This document shows, piece after piece, positions 1-13,600 of a DNA stretch of 64,000 nt; the stretch's first letter is position 1; every line of letters begins with the position of its first letter. The translations under genes were made by a program, and so were the position numbers. The stretch is from Scolanthus callimorphus (Eukaryota > Cnidaria > Anthozoa > Actiniaria > Edwardsiidae), in contig CM066912.1 in NCBI GenBank assembly GCA_033964015.1, positions 18,277,073 to 18,341,072 on the forward strand, given 5' to 3'. The notes beneath the pieces were generated by a model that did no database searches, was not told where the DNA came from, and was given only the letters and a program-made list of their open reading frames with translations.

Positions 1-1645
1 CTGACAACCGAGCGTGAGCAGGCAGCCCGATGGGTTCAGCACTTCCAGGAAGTTCTCAACCAACCTGAACCAGATGGAGTCCCCCTCCATCACATGATGT
101 TCTTAACATCGATATAGGTCCACCCACAGCTTTGGAGGTTAGAGAAGCTATCAGAGCCATGAAGAATGGCAAAGCACCCGGAGTTGACTCCATCCACGCG
201 GAAATGCTTCAAGCTGACCTTGATACCGCTACAACTGTGCTGGTCGACCTCTTTAGCAAGATTTGCGACACAAACACCATCCCAGATGACTGGGCCAAGG
301 GTCTTATCATTAAACTCCCAAAGAAAGGCAACCTACAAAACTGTGACAACTGGCGTGGCATAACACTTCTCTCCATTCCAAGCAAAGTCTTTTGCAGGAT
401 TCTTCTTCAGCGAATTGATTCAGCCATCGACAGCAGGCTGAGACAGGAACAGGCTGGATTTCGCAAGGGGCGAGGATGCATAGACCAGATCTTCACACTG
501 AGGAACATCATAGAGCAGTGCCTGGAATGGAATGCCCCCCTGTACATCAACTTTATAGACTTTAGGAAAGCGTTCGATAGTGTGCATAGAAATACTCTTT
601 GGAAGATTCTGGAGTCATATGGGATCCCTGTTAAGATCATCACACTTATCAACCTCTTCTATAGTCACTTTGAGTGCAGCGTTATCACCGACGGCAGTGC
701 CATCTCAGAACCATTTCCAGTGAATTCTGGTGTTCGTCAAGGCTGCATCCTTTCCCCATGTTATTCCTAGTGACCATCGACTGGATCATGTGACAGACAA
801 CTTCAGATAAGGCCAGGGGCATCCAGTGGACGCTTTTCTCCCACCTCGAGGATCTAGACTTTGCCGACGATCTGGCAGTCCTCTCTTCGAGGAGTGACCA
901 TCTGCAGGAGAAAACTGACAGACTAGAAACGTTTTCTAGTCAAACTGGACTTAATATCAACACCTCAAAGACCAAAGTCATGTCCATCAATTCGACCAAT
1001 CCTTCATCTATAACTCTCCATGGAAAAGCTCTTGACTCCGTAGACGAATTCACCTATCTGGGCAGTCTCATCGGCAAGGATAATGCAGCGAAGAAGGACA
1101 TTCAATCTAGGTTAGGCAAGGCGCGAGGGGCCTTTTCACGGCTTCAACCCATCTGGAAATCCAAGCAGTACAGCCTGAAGACCAAGCTGAGACTGTATCA
1201 CAGTAACGTCAAATCTGTCCTCCTTTACGGATCTGAGTGCTGGCGTGTTGTGAAAGCAGACATGAACAAGATCAGTGCTTTCCACAATGGGTGCCTGCGG
1301 AAGATATGCCGCATCTTTTGGCCTCAAAAGGTGTCCAACGAAGACCTCTACCACAAAACGGGCTCCAACAACATCCTGCACGAGATTAAGTGCCGTCGCC
1401 TAAAGTGGCTTGGCCACGTACTCAGGATGGAGCAGGGTAGCATCCCTCGGACATCGATCCAATGGACCCCTGTTGGGAGGCGTAAGCCTGGACGGCCTAG
1501 AACAACCTGGCGAAGGACAGTCCAGGCTGAGCTTCAGGAGATGGGGCTGACCTGGGGCGAGGCGCAGAAACTAGCAAAGGATCGCCAAAAATGGCGTCGC
1601 CGTGTCGCGGCCTTATTTCCCACCTGGGAAGAAGAGGATAAGTAA
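1..1645 (+). mobile_element. Non-LTR retrotransposon (LINE) reverse transcriptase, 5'-truncated by the window and frameshifted
   Basis: The translation matches the C-terminal part of a LINE polyprotein. An RT finger/palm segment lies at 96-770 (KAPGVDSIHAEML, LPKKGN, NWRGITLL, QAGFRKGRGC, DFRKAFDSV, SGVRQGCILSP). The catalytic FADD box is at 860-871. The thumb and C-terminal tail at 980-1645 include YLGSLI, LLYGSECW, RRLKWLGHVLRM and GRRKPGRPRTTW. At least two frame changes break it: one between about 80 and 96 (reading starts as LTTEREQAARW in another frame) and one near 765-800, just after the GVRQGC box. The open frame stops at the TAA at 1643-1645. The element is non-functional as read. 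Similar RT tails are common in cnidarian genomes; I do not assign a clade. Confidence 0.9.
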
Positions 1646-2185
1646 AGTAAAAGTACAACGCCGAAAACGATCACCGAAAACGGCGAAAACAATACAAAAA
1701 AGTATGGACGCAAATCTTTTTGAAAACGGAGCAAAAGGTATCCGTTTTCGTTTGAAAACGGTGTAGTGTCGACGGGGTCTTAGTCAGCGTTCTGGAATTT
1801 GCTACCTTCGAAAGTGCGTCCGTAACACCTTGTTGTTAAAACGTGTTTTCGGGCGGCAAGCTTTAGTTTTCAATATTTTCCTTAATTTCTGTTTGGTTTA
1901 GATAAAGTAATTCCCGAGTCATGTTCTGAACATAGAGATTTCCGTGCCGCAACAGGAAACGGGCGCTTTCAGAAACATGTTCCAGAATCCCTGGAATGTC
2001 GGAACGTGTTCCCTTGTTTGTTTCGCGGGTAAATAAATCTGCGTCCTTTGGCTAGCTATTCAGTTATGGTTATGGTTATTTGACGAGTTTGGGATACGTT
2101 GACGAGAACAAGAGGAAGACGAGAGAACTTGCTTCTGCAAGATACTGATATGCCTTATTTTCGTTCCCGTTTATAGCACCGTTTA

Positions 2186-2186
<1 letters not shown>
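1646..2186. other. Intergenic, MITE remnant
   Basis: I see no gene here. The part from about 1650 to 1790 has repeated 'gaaaacgg' motifs in both orientations around 'gtagtgtcgac'. It resembles the outer part of the fold-back element at 54.4-55.3 kb, so it is probably a decayed copy of that family. The rest is unremarkable. Confidence 0.4.
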
Positions 2187-2225
<39 letters not shown>

Positions 2226-2249
2226 GTATATACAGTATCCACCGCTAGG

Positions 2250-2282
<33 letters not shown>

Positions 2283-2377
2283 ATACCAAATCAGTAGAAT
2301 AAAATATGGTGGATAAGGGTTCAAAACGCAAAATCGCGCGCGAAACATTTTGAGAGTTTTCTCAAAATAGTAAATAG

Positions 2378-2486
2378 TGCTGGATATCTACTATTTCAGG
2401 AACCAATCAGAGCGCGCGAAAATGAATTCAGCGAATAGTCATTTTCGCGCGCTCTGATTGGTTCCTGAAATAGTAGATATCCAGCA
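2378..2486. repeat. Perfect 48-bp-arm hairpin
   Basis: Positions 2378-2425 and 2439-2486 are exact reverse complements separated by 13 bp. The arm starts TGCTGGATATCTACTATTTC and includes the CCAATCAGAGCGCGCGAAAA block. It sits at the inner edge of the left transposon arm, and may be an independent small palindromic insertion. Confidence 0.9.
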
Positions 2487-2487
2487 T

Positions 2488-4186
2488 TAGTATATACCAG
2501 CTCGGCAACCTCCTAAGAACGAGCATTTTGATTGGTTTAGAATCTCGGAATCTGAGACATTATTTACCTCCGAAACAGTAGATATTGTGTTGGCAAGCAA
2601 ATTTCATGTAGTGGCGAAGAAAAGTCAGTCAACAAAACTAAAGAAGTAACAAATAAGATTTCTTTGTCTCAAAATCGGTCTCTCTGGATTTAATAAGCTC
2701 ACAAATCGTCTGAGCGTTGTTTATGAAAAACTCGCTTGCACTGAAACCCGAGTTGAAAAACTTTAGCTGGCAAAACATGAATGAAAATTATTTTAGCCAT
2801 GTATTTTCCCTTTATTTTATTAATCTGACAAAAATCAAAACTACCTACAATATGTCGAGAAAATACAGTCGAAATAGCTAATTTTCAAAGTACCTGAGGA
2901 TGGTTTGTGTCTTGCAACGACTGATAGGCAGCTTTCTTGTAGTTTTTTTGCGAGCGAACTGTCCGCCACAACTTAGGAGACTTCTTTTAGTAGTTAGTTT
3001 TCCTTCTTCTTGCCTAATGATAACCCCATAAAGCCTTTTTGCAAGGTTTCGTGTAGCTGTTTTATCCTGCTATCGTTTTTCCCTCAAATATCCAGTGTTT
3101 ACGGTGTTTGCTCACTCCATTTTTCCAGCAAACTACTTGTGTCTTGTGCAACGAGTGGCTTCCGACAAATAATTCTCATCTCGGAAACTTTTGGCGAATT
3201 GCTTACAAATGCTCTCCAATTTGCAGCTATATTCCTTCTTGAATTGAAATGATGCAATATATTGCTCGCTACATGTCCAAATTTGTTGAAAATCTGCCAC
3301 TATCCACCTCAATTGAAATAGAATAAGTGCTAATTAGTATATACCAGCTCGGCAACCTCCTAAGAACGACCAATTTGATTGGTTTAGAGTCTCGGAATCT
3401 GAGACATTATTTACCTCCGAAACAGTAGATATTGTGTTGGCAAGCAAATTTCATGTAGAGGCGAAGAAATGTCAGTCAACAAAACTAAAGAAGCAACAAA
3501 TTAGATTTCTTTGTCTATATCGGTCTCTCTGGATTTAATATGTCTCACAAATCGTCTGAGCATTGTTTGTGAAAAACACGCTTGCACTGTGAAACCCGAG
3601 TTGAAAAACTTTAGCTGGCAAAGCATGAATGAAAATTCTTTTGAGGCATGTACTTTCCCTTTATTTTATTTATTTGACAAAAATCAAAATTATAATCTAC
3701 AATATGTCGAGAAAATACAGTCGAAAGAGCTAATTTTCAAAGTACCTGAGGATGTTTTGTGTCTTGCAACGACTGATCGGCAGCTTTCTTGTAGTTTTTT
3801 GCGAGCGAACTGTCCGCCACAAAGGAGACTTCTGTATAGTATTTAGTTCTCCTTCTTCTTGCCTGATGATAACTCCATAAAGCCTTTTCACAAGGTTTCG
3901 TGTAGCTGTTTTATCCTGCTAAATCGTTTTTCCCTCAAATATCCAGTGTTTACGGTGTTTGCTCACTCCATTTTTCCAGCAAACTACTTGTGTCTTGTGC
4001 AACGAGTGGCTTCCGACAAATAATTCTCATCTCGGAAACTTTTGGCGAATTGCTTACAAATGCTCTCCAATTTGCAGCTATATTCCTTCTTGAATTGAAA
4101 TGATGCAATATATTGCTCGCTACATGTCCAAATTTGTTGAAAATCTGCCACTATCCACCTCAATTGAAATAGAATAAGTGCTAACT
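2488..4186. repeat. Tandem duplication of an ~850-bp unit inside the TTAA element
   Basis: Unit 1 (2488-3336) and unit 2 (3337-4186) both begin AGTATATACCAGCTCGGCAA and both end with ...CAATTGAAATAGAATAAGTG. They differ by scattered substitutions and short indels. Short open frames in the units are not shared intact between copies, so I do not call genes. Confidence 0.9.
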
Positions 4187-4287
4187 ATTTACTGTTTTGA
4201 GAAAACTCTCAAAATGGCGGCTCGTTTGGCGCGTGATATTGCGTTTTGAACCTTAATCCACCGTATTTTACTCTACTGAATCGGTAT

Positions 4288-4320
<33 letters not shown>

Positions 4321-4622
4321 CCTAGCGGTGGATATTCCACCGCTATTCACCTCCCCTTCGGGGGATAGTTGTTAATTAAAGACCTAAAACCTTTTATATA
4401 CCGTTTATAGAACCGTTTATAGTAGCGTTTAAAGACCTAAAACTTTTTATATACCGTTTATACTTTTATATTCTTTTGGCCATATGCTTTTGTAAACATT
4501 AGCTTTTATCTTGCTTTTTGTGTAATAAATGTGTTTTCAATCATACTGAACAATTGTAGTTCGATTACTTGCGTGCAAGCCCTTGCCGTCGGTTACATTA
4601 TTCATACTTTTTTGACAATGTC

Positions 4623-7600
4623 TTATCTTATTACCTTTTTGACAATGTCTAATCTTAATAGCTCAGCTTTAGGAGTTCTCTTGCAACCAACAGCTGCCAA
4701 CAAATAATAGAGAAAATATGCTTTTGTACAACTAATAAGGATGAGCAAAATATGATCCAAAGCCAATCATTACTTGAATTTTTAACTTTTGAATTGAGGT
4801 CCCTAGTATAATAGTTCTTGGACCAGTATTAAACCTTACATTTTGGCTATCATTAAATAAAGGTTGGAATACTACAAAAGAAGCTGTTTTCTGACATTTT
4901 CAACTGAACGAGAAATAACGTTTGTTTTAGCGGAGCTCCTTAGCAGCCGAAGGCCGCAGAGCAGAGCACCATAGGTATAGGTATCCCAGGAAGAATACAA
5001 TAGCTCAAAGTAGAACTCAGGTATACGATTGACCTCATTTTTCATGGTTCGGCGATATTCCCATATGGGTATCGCGGGCGTGTCTGTGTATGCGTGTGCG
5101 CCCAGACATATTTCACAGGTAAACCAAGACCAATCTCTTTATTAACCATATCTCAGGAAGGGATGAAGCTCAGACAACCAAAATTCGGGTGGGGGGGGGG
5201 GGGGGGGATTTGTGTTAGTGGCAAAGTGGGCAAGTGCCTTGGTCATGTGATATGACATCATCGATGACGTCATCATAGGAGTAAAAGTATATATATTGGG
5301 AAGGGTTGAACCTCAGACAACCAAACTTGGATGAAGTTGTCTAAGTGGCAAGGGGGGTACAACTGCATGGTCACGTGGCATGACGTCATCAATGACGTCA
5401 TGAAACGAGAAAATTTATATATTTCTTAGGAATGGATGAAGCTCAGACTACCGAACTTGGGCGCAAGTTGTGTTAGTGGCAAGGGGGTGCAACTGCCATC
5501 TTTGGATGGGATGAAGCTCATACAACCAAACTTGGGTGAAGTTGTCTAAGTGGCAAGAGGGTACAACTGCATATTATGATGTCATTGATGACATCATCAG
5601 ACATCTTAGGAATGGATGAACTTCAGACAACCAAACTTATAAGGAGAAGTATTCTGAGTCTGAGGTATCCAACTTAAAAATCTGATTTAAAAAAACGTGG
5701 ATGAAGTTGTCTAAATGACAATGGTGGAGGGTGCAACTACACGTCATTCCTAAATGGAGGAATGCTCACCATGAATAATTTAACGATATTTTTGATAATA
5801 TTATTTCAAATTGACCTACAAACATTAAAAATATTTGAACTATCAAGACTACTAGTCAGGATAAGGGTTAATACCTCGTTTTAGTATATTTTTATAGTGT
5901 ATGCCTCGTTCTATTAAAGATTAAGGTACGTAATCAATAAAACGAGCTGTCCGAACCAGCGAATTCACTGGTAGCGTAGTGGTTAGGGTTAGGGTATAAG
6001 AACTGGAAAGCTACAGGTTCGAACCCTGATGATTTTCGTTATTCTTTTTTCACTTCTGTAGGTGAGCGCTTGTTTAGAAAAAATTCTAAGTGCCAGTGAG
6101 CATTCCTCGATTTAGGCGTGTGTGCAACTACATGATGACATGGTGATGTCATCATATGGGAAAAATATGCATAGCAGAAAGGGATGTGAGGCTAAGCAGC
6201 CAACCTTGGTAGTTGTTTAAGTGGTGAAGGAGGTTCAGTTTCATGGTCCCTTGGGGCTTCAATTGGAGCTTCACTTTTATAGGCAGTGTCTAAATATATA
6301 TTTAGATTTCTCTGGAGATGCCATTATCCCATGCTTGAGATTGGCGGTTGTCCTTTTGGCCAAAATGACTATCTTTAAAATAAGTAACTGGATGACTGAA
6401 TTTTCACAGGTGAAGCTCTGTTCTATAACTATTGCTTAGATTTGTGTGCCACCATTAATAAATTATATATAGATTTAGCCACTGGCTAAAAGCAGAGCTC
6501 CCGGTTGCATATTTTTCCTGTGTTAATGAGACAAAAAGGTTGCCATTGTACATAGCCTGTCACCACCATACTATGTGACTAAGCACTTGCACATGCCACT
6601 TAGACAACTTCACCCAAGTTTGGTTGTCTGAGGTTCATCCCTTCTCAAGATATATACCATTTTCTTCTTTGACAATGTCATCGATGACATCATACCACGT
6701 GACCATGCCGTTGCACCCCCCTTGCCACTTAGATAACTTCACCCAAGTTTGGTTGCCTGAGAGGTTCATCCCTTCCCAAGATATAAACCTTTTATTTAGC
6801 TCTGCTATAAAACTGGTCATGGGTCGCCTGTGCGATGACAGAACCACAAACGGAAGAACTTAAACCAAAAGTCCATGGCAGAATAGGTCCATGCATATAC
6901 ACTTTTGTGTTATTTTCTTTTCTCCTGCATGTAGCTATGGGGCTCTGCTATGCAGGCACCGAAGGAGCTCCACTATAAAATATTATGCTACCAAAATCAC
7001 CAAACCATCCAAAAGACTTGAATGATCAATTGCCTTTTTCATTTTGATTGATCGGTTAATTTGCTCACAAGCACACATGACAAAAAATTGATGGTCAACA
7101 AGTTATTAGCTCAAAAAATTTGATAAGATCTCTTGGAAATACATCCAGAGCAAATTGCACTTATCAAACTTCTCACCTGCAAAGAAAGGCCAGATGTTGT
7201 CCAGTGCAGATGCAAAATCAGCTGAGCTTCTAAAACGGAACCAAGAAATCTAATTCTTCCAAAGGATAAGGGGATCACAGGATGTTAGTGAGTGGGATAT
7301 ACCCGAGATGACAAGCTGAAGTGAGGCAGGAATCGGAGTCTTAACTACATCTTACATGATAGAGCTTAATATACAAAGTTTGGGTTCAGACACTGTATTG
7401 CACTAACTACGTATAGAGTAAGTAATGAAAGAAACAATTATCCATCCAGTAGAATAGAATGTCATCAATAAATAAATCGCTTACTGGAAATCAAAATTAG
7501 CAATGTAGCAGCCATAACCCATGGCCTTCGTCAGGCTAATAATGGTCACGTGACTCAACAGAGTCACGTGGCAGGCGGCGAGGTAAGCGCCTGATGGCCC

Positions 7601-10600
7601 GGTCCCAGGAGCTGGACAACAGAAAACGGATATACGGACAATGGATATACAGTAAGTAGTTACACCTCAGCTGATATCCTGCCTTGAAGATAGATATACA
7701 ATGCCAATTGCATCTGTAGTCAAGGCAGAGTGTCCAATTTGGAGATGTGAAAAATCAGAATTTTCAGAGTGCTGGAGGCGAAAGTTTTCCAAAGGGCTCG
7801 ATACATGCACATTTTGAAATTACATGTAGGAATCCCTAATTTCAGGAAGCAATTTCTTGCTTGAAAATGATTTCAGAAAATACTATAAACACGAACAAAA
7901 CCATTTCCACAGTTCAATTTCAATTTCATTTAGATACCCAATTGTTCTAAAACGACATCAAAATATAAAAAAATAATGAATTATTTGCAGTTGTGACAGA
8001 ATTTGGGTACAAGAGACATTGGGAATATCCAAATGAGATTGGAATGGTTAGACAGAATTGGGGTCAAGTTCTGGTCACAAGAGGGGTGTAAATTAACCTT
8101 TTTCCTAAATCGCCAGCTGGCGACTGGGTGATCTGGTCGCCTGAGCTTAAGTGGTCTCCAAGTGATCTATATGCATGAAACAGTAGCAAAAAGTTGGTTG
8201 CCAGGTGGCACCTAAGTTCAAATTTTTAGTGCCCATTATTAGTTTTAGTCGCCCAGGTGACAGGTGGTTCCAATTTCCAGCCCTGCACAAATGTCAATTT
8301 TTCATTCGTTGTTGTGACCATAACCCCTCTCCCATTACCTTCCAAGGCTATCTTTCATGGTGAGGTCTGGGTGAAACTCCATGATCGTCATGACAACTTT
8401 GCCATGCCCTTGGAATGATGCGCAGTGTAGTGCTGTCCATTGTGTCCCTTTGTTACAGCCATTGACATCAGCTCTATTCAAATAGGTTTTTTTATATATT
8501 AATTAATATATTAATAATTATAATATTAATAGCGGAGCTCCTGCGCGGGCCGAAGGCCCGCGCAAGCGGAGCACCATACCTAAGGAAATAACGTCCAGGC
8601 ATATGGAGTTGATTTTCAAACGTCATGGGCTTTCTCGCTCATTCTGCTCACGTTATTGACGACGCCAAGTCAAATGACTAAGGGCGTTAAAAAGGTATCG
8701 CCAAAAAGATGAATGTGTCCAAGTTTGGTTGCCATAGGTGGTTCTCTTCTTGAGATATGAATTTTTTGTTTCTTCCTGAATAAAAGGTATGCGTACGTCC
8801 GTCCGTCCGTCCGCCGTACGCGGAAACTCATGGGAACCTGTGGTATACTAAGAAAATTAACAAATCTCGGGAAGGGATGGCAGACAACCAAACTTGGGTG
8901 AAGTTATCTAAGTGGCAAGGGGGGTGCAACTGCATGGTCACGTGGTATGACGTCATTGATGACGTCATCATAGCAGAAAAATGATATATGTCAAGAAGGG
9001 ATGAACTTCAGAGAACCAAACTTGGGTGAAGTTATCTAAGTGGCGAGGGGGGTGCAACTGCATGGTCACGTGGTATGACGTCATTGATGACGTCATCATA
9101 GGAGAAACATGATATATCTCAAGAAGGGATTAACCTCAGACAACCAAACTTGGGTGAAGTTGTCTAAGTGGCAAGGGGGGTGCAACTACATGGTCACGTG
9201 GTATGACGTCATTGATGACGTCATCATAGCAGAAAAATGATATATCTCAAGAAGGGATGAACTTCAGACAACCAAACTTGGGTGAAGTTATCTAAGTGGC
9301 AGAGGGGTGCAACTGCATGGTCACGTGGTATGACGTCATTGATGACGTCATCATAGGAGAAACATGATATATCTCAAGAAGGGATGAGCCTCAGACAACC
9401 AAACTTAGGTGAAGTTGTCTAAGTGGCAAGGGGGGTGCAACTGCATGGTCACGTGGTATGACGTCATTGACGATGTCATCAAACGTGAAAAGGTTTACAT
9501 TGTTGAAGGGATGAACCTTAGATAACCACACTTGGATGAACAAGTGCTTAATCACGTGGTATAACCGTGCAAGGCTATCTATTCATGTACAATGGCAACC
9601 TTTTTGTCTCGTTAAAAAAATATGTAACCGGGAGCTCCGCTTTTAGCCAGTGGCTAAATCTATATATTATATAGATGCCATTAAGCCTTTTTGTCTTGCT
9701 AGAGAATATCCAGCCCTCTCCCTTATGGTGGAAAAAGAACCACTAGACTAATGTTACCTGGCATATTCTGTCACCCTTCATGGGATGACATACATTATAA
9801 TATGGGCCATGTCATGCAAACTGCAGGGCAATTGTGTAGAAAATTTCCTCAAATAATGTAGGACTTTTCAGCAAAATTATGTGCTGGGAAACTACAAGTA
9901 TGCAGGATTGTGCAACATTTTTTGAAAGCAAAACCTGTTTTTACCTTTCAAAATGGCTGTCACATTGGACAATAGTCTACCGGTAATGTATTATCTTATC
10001 CAAAATAAATAGTATTTTTCTTCTTTTATAGGAACAGTGTTATTCATTATAGGGGCTTGCACGATTTTTCGTTTCTTTTTATAGCGGAGCTCCTGCGCGG
10101 GCCAAAGGCCCGCGCAAGCGGAGCACCATCCCTAACGAAATAATGTCTAGGCATAACTATGGAGTTGATTTTAAAACGGCACGGGCTTTCTCGCTCATTT
10201 TGCTTACGTTATTGACGGCACCAAGTCAAATGATTAGGGCGTTGAAATGGTATCGTCCAAAAGATGAATGTGTCCAAGTTTGGTTGCCATAGGTGGTTCC
10301 CTTCTTGAGATATGAATTTTTTTCTTTCTTCCTGGTATAAAAGGTATAGCGTACATCCGTCCGTCCGTCCGCCGTACGCGGAAACTCATGGGAACCCTGT
10401 GGTATACTAAGAAAAAAATTATTTCTCTTCAAGGGAACATGCTAAGACAACCAAACTTGGGGTATTTTCTCTGTGCTAACCAGGGGGGTGCTGTAACATG
10501 ATCACGTGATGTGACGTCATCGATGATGTCATAAAAGAGAAAAAGAATATATCTCTGGAAGGGATGAACCTTAGACAACCAAACTTGGGTGAAGTTATCT

Positions 10601-13600
10601 AAGTGGCAAGGGGGGTGCAACTGTATGGTCACGTGGTATGATGTCATCGATGACGTCATCATAGGAGAAAAAGATCATATCTCAGGAAGGGATAAACCTC
10701 AGACAACCAAACTTGGGTTAAGTTGTGTTAGTGGCAAGGGGGGTGCAACTGTATGGTCACGTGGTATGATGTCATCGATGACGTCATCAAAGGAGAAAAA
10801 GAACATATTTCGGGAAGGGATAAACCTCAGACAACCAAACTTGGGTGAAGTTATCTAAGTGGCAAGGGAGTTGCTACTGTATGGTCACGTGGTATGACGT
10901 CATCGGTGACGTCATCATAGGAGAAAAAGCACATATCTCAGGAAGGGACAAACCTCAGACAACCAAACTTGGGTGAAGTTGTGTTAGTGGCAAGGGGGGT
11001 GCAACTGTATGGTCACGTGGTATGATGTCATCGATGACGTCATCAAAGGAGAAAAAGAACATATCTCAGGAAGGGATAAACCTCAGAAAACCAAACTTGG
11101 GTGAAGTTATCTAAAAGGCAAGGGAGTTGCTACTGTATGGTCGCGTGGTATGACGTCATCGGTGACGTCATCATAGGAGAAAAAGCACATATCTCAGGAA
11201 GGGACAAACCTCAGACAACCAAACTTGGGTGAAGTTGTGTTAGTGGCAAGGGGGGTGCAACTGTATGGTCACGTGGTATGACGTCATCGATGACGTCATC
11301 AAAGGAGAAAAAGAACATATCTCAGGAAGGGATAAACCTCAGAAAACCAAACTTGGGTGAAGTTATCTAGGTGGCAAGGGGGTGCTACTGTATGGTCGCG
11401 TGGTATGACGTCATCGATGACATCATCATAGGAGAAAAAGAACATATTTCAGTAAGGGATAAACCTCAGATAACCAAACTTGGGTGAAGTTGTGTTAGTG
11501 GCAAGGGGGTACAACTGTATGGTCACGTGGTATGACGTCATCGATGACGTCATCACAGGAGAAAAAGAACATATCTCGGGAAGGGATGAACTTCAGACAA
11601 CCAAACGTGGGTGAAGTTATCTAAGTGGCAAAGGGGTGCAACTGCATGGTCGCGTGGTATGACGTCATCGGTGACGTCATCATAGGAGAAAAAGCACATA
11701 TCTCAGGAAGGGACAAACCTCAGACAACCAAACTTCGGTGAAGTTGTGTTAGTGGCAAGGGGGGTGCAACTGTATGGTCACGTGGTATGACGTCATCGAT
11801 GACGTCATCAAAGGAGAAAAAGAACATATCTCAGGAAGGGATAAACCTCAGAAAACCAACTTGGGTGAAGTTATCTAAGTGGCAAGGGAGTTGCTACTGT
11901 ATGGTCACACGGTATGACGTCATCGGTGACGTCATCATAGGAGAAAAAGCACATATCTCAGGAAGGGACAAACCTCAGACAACCAAACTTGGGTGAAGTT
12001 GTGTTAGTGGCAAGGGGGTACAACTGTATGGTCACGTGGTATGACGTCATTGATGACGTCATCACAGGAGAAAAAGAACATATCTCGGGAAGGGATGAAC
12101 TTCAGACAACCAAACGTGGGTGAAGTTATCTAAGTGGCAAAGGGGGTGCAACTGCATGGTCACGTGGTATGACGTCATCAATGACGTCATCACAAGAGAA
12201 AAAGAATATGTCTCGGAAAGGGATGAACCTCAGACAACCAGACTATCAAAATGGCAAGGGGGTGCAAGTGCAAGTCGAGTGGTATGAGGGCGCAAGACTA
12301 CGCCTATGTACAATGGCAACCTTTTTGCCTAGTTAACAGAAAAATATGTAACCGGGCCAGCTCCGCTTCTAGCCAGTGGCTAAATCTATATATTACAGTA
12401 GATATGGTTACAAATCAAGTCAAAAAAACTGGGAAATCATTATGGAACCTGACACCCTGTTTTGTACTATCTCTTTGTTTACTTGAGGAATCTGGTAAAC
12501 ATCCAATTTCTAAAAACTCTTTATTTAATTATATTTTATGAGACAAATATATATCATGCAGCACATCTCAAAACAAACTTATCTCCCATATTACAGCCCT
12601 TAGCCCAACAAATTCAACATGAAAATAAAGGAAATCAAAGTAAATTCATACCCTTTATCCAGGAGTAGTCTCACTATATTACTGTAACCCCAGAATGCAG
12701 CAATACCCAATGGCAGGAAACCCTGGACAGAGTAGTTATTGGGGTCAGCACCTTGGTCTAGAAGCTTCTGAACGTGCTGTAGAGGCAATGCATAATGTAA
12801 TGTAAGGATATTATGTACAATATGACTGCATGAAGATACTGTTGTAATTTTTTGCTCATTCAGAAATACAAAGATGGTTGAAAATCCCTCACTCATCAAG
12901 AAAGGAGGGTTCAGGCATTGGTGGCCATTCCCATTGGATCCTTGAGGGATGTCAAGAGTTACTTGTCATATGATGCAGTTCTGCAATTGTGCTGCTTCAA
13001 AATTTTCAAGGAATTTTCCAGATTTAGCATTTTTCTAGCCTGGACCCTTTCACCCAAAATCTCGCCCCCAGACGTGCCAGCTCTTGCTGTCATGCAAGTT
13101 CACTGAAGTGTTTTCAGCTGCCCCTTGATGCCTGAAGATAAATGTAGCTGCAGCTGCTCATAGATTCCCAGGATTGGTAAACAATACATCTATGGACTTT
13201 GGCTACTGGAGTGACACAACTATTAAATCAAGCTAAATTTCATCTTGCGCTGTTCATAAATTCATCAAAGTGAGATGTGTTTAAGAATTTGCATTATAAT
13301 AAATCCATTTCTGGGAAAATGCTCAGATAACAGTTTCTCGTATGAGCCACAACACCTCAACTTCACGCCATAGAAACCCATAGACATCTTAATTTGCCAG
13401 TATTGAGTGTTTGCCAGGCTTCGTGGGTAGCATCTTATTATCTGTGACTTCACTAACCCACAAGTCGTGCAGCCAAAAGGAGCCTGGGGAGGATGCTAAG
13501 GTGCATCCACATCCACAGTCAAGAGTGCTGTGACGGAAACCTCAAGATGAGCAGCCTTCCTGAGAGTGTTCACAGGCTGAGTGTACTCAGTCTGTGCTTG

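Larger units (their letters stand above)
2187..4371. mobile_element. Non-autonomous DNA transposon with ~190-bp inverted repeats and TTAA target duplication
   Basis: The left arm (2187-about 2384) is repeated inverted at about 4178-4371. Both ends read CAACTATCCCCCGAAGGGGA inward. Each arm also holds its own hairpin, because the same CAACTATCCCC block returns inverted about 80-90 bp inside the end. The element is flanked by TTAA at 2183-2186 and 4372-4375, the target of piggyBac- and Kolobok-type transposases. No transposase ORF lies inside. The interior is a tandem duplication plus a hairpin, listed separately. Confidence 0.8.
10083..12395 (+). mobile_element. Copy B of CRE-satellite transposon, complete and longest
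   Basis: It has the same ends and leader as copy A: AGCGGAGCTCCTGCGCGGGC at the left, CAGCTCCGCTTCTAGCCAGTG at the right. Its satellite is expanded to about 14 units. It sits in intron 2 of the ankyrin gene, 257 bp from exon 2. Copies A and B share termini and leader but differ in array length, which points to array expansion after or during transposition. Confidence 0.8.

Noticed and set aside
3010..3846. Short frames inside the TTAA element
   Set aside because: The equivalent frames are not conserved between the two tandem units, so they are not maintained coding sequences.
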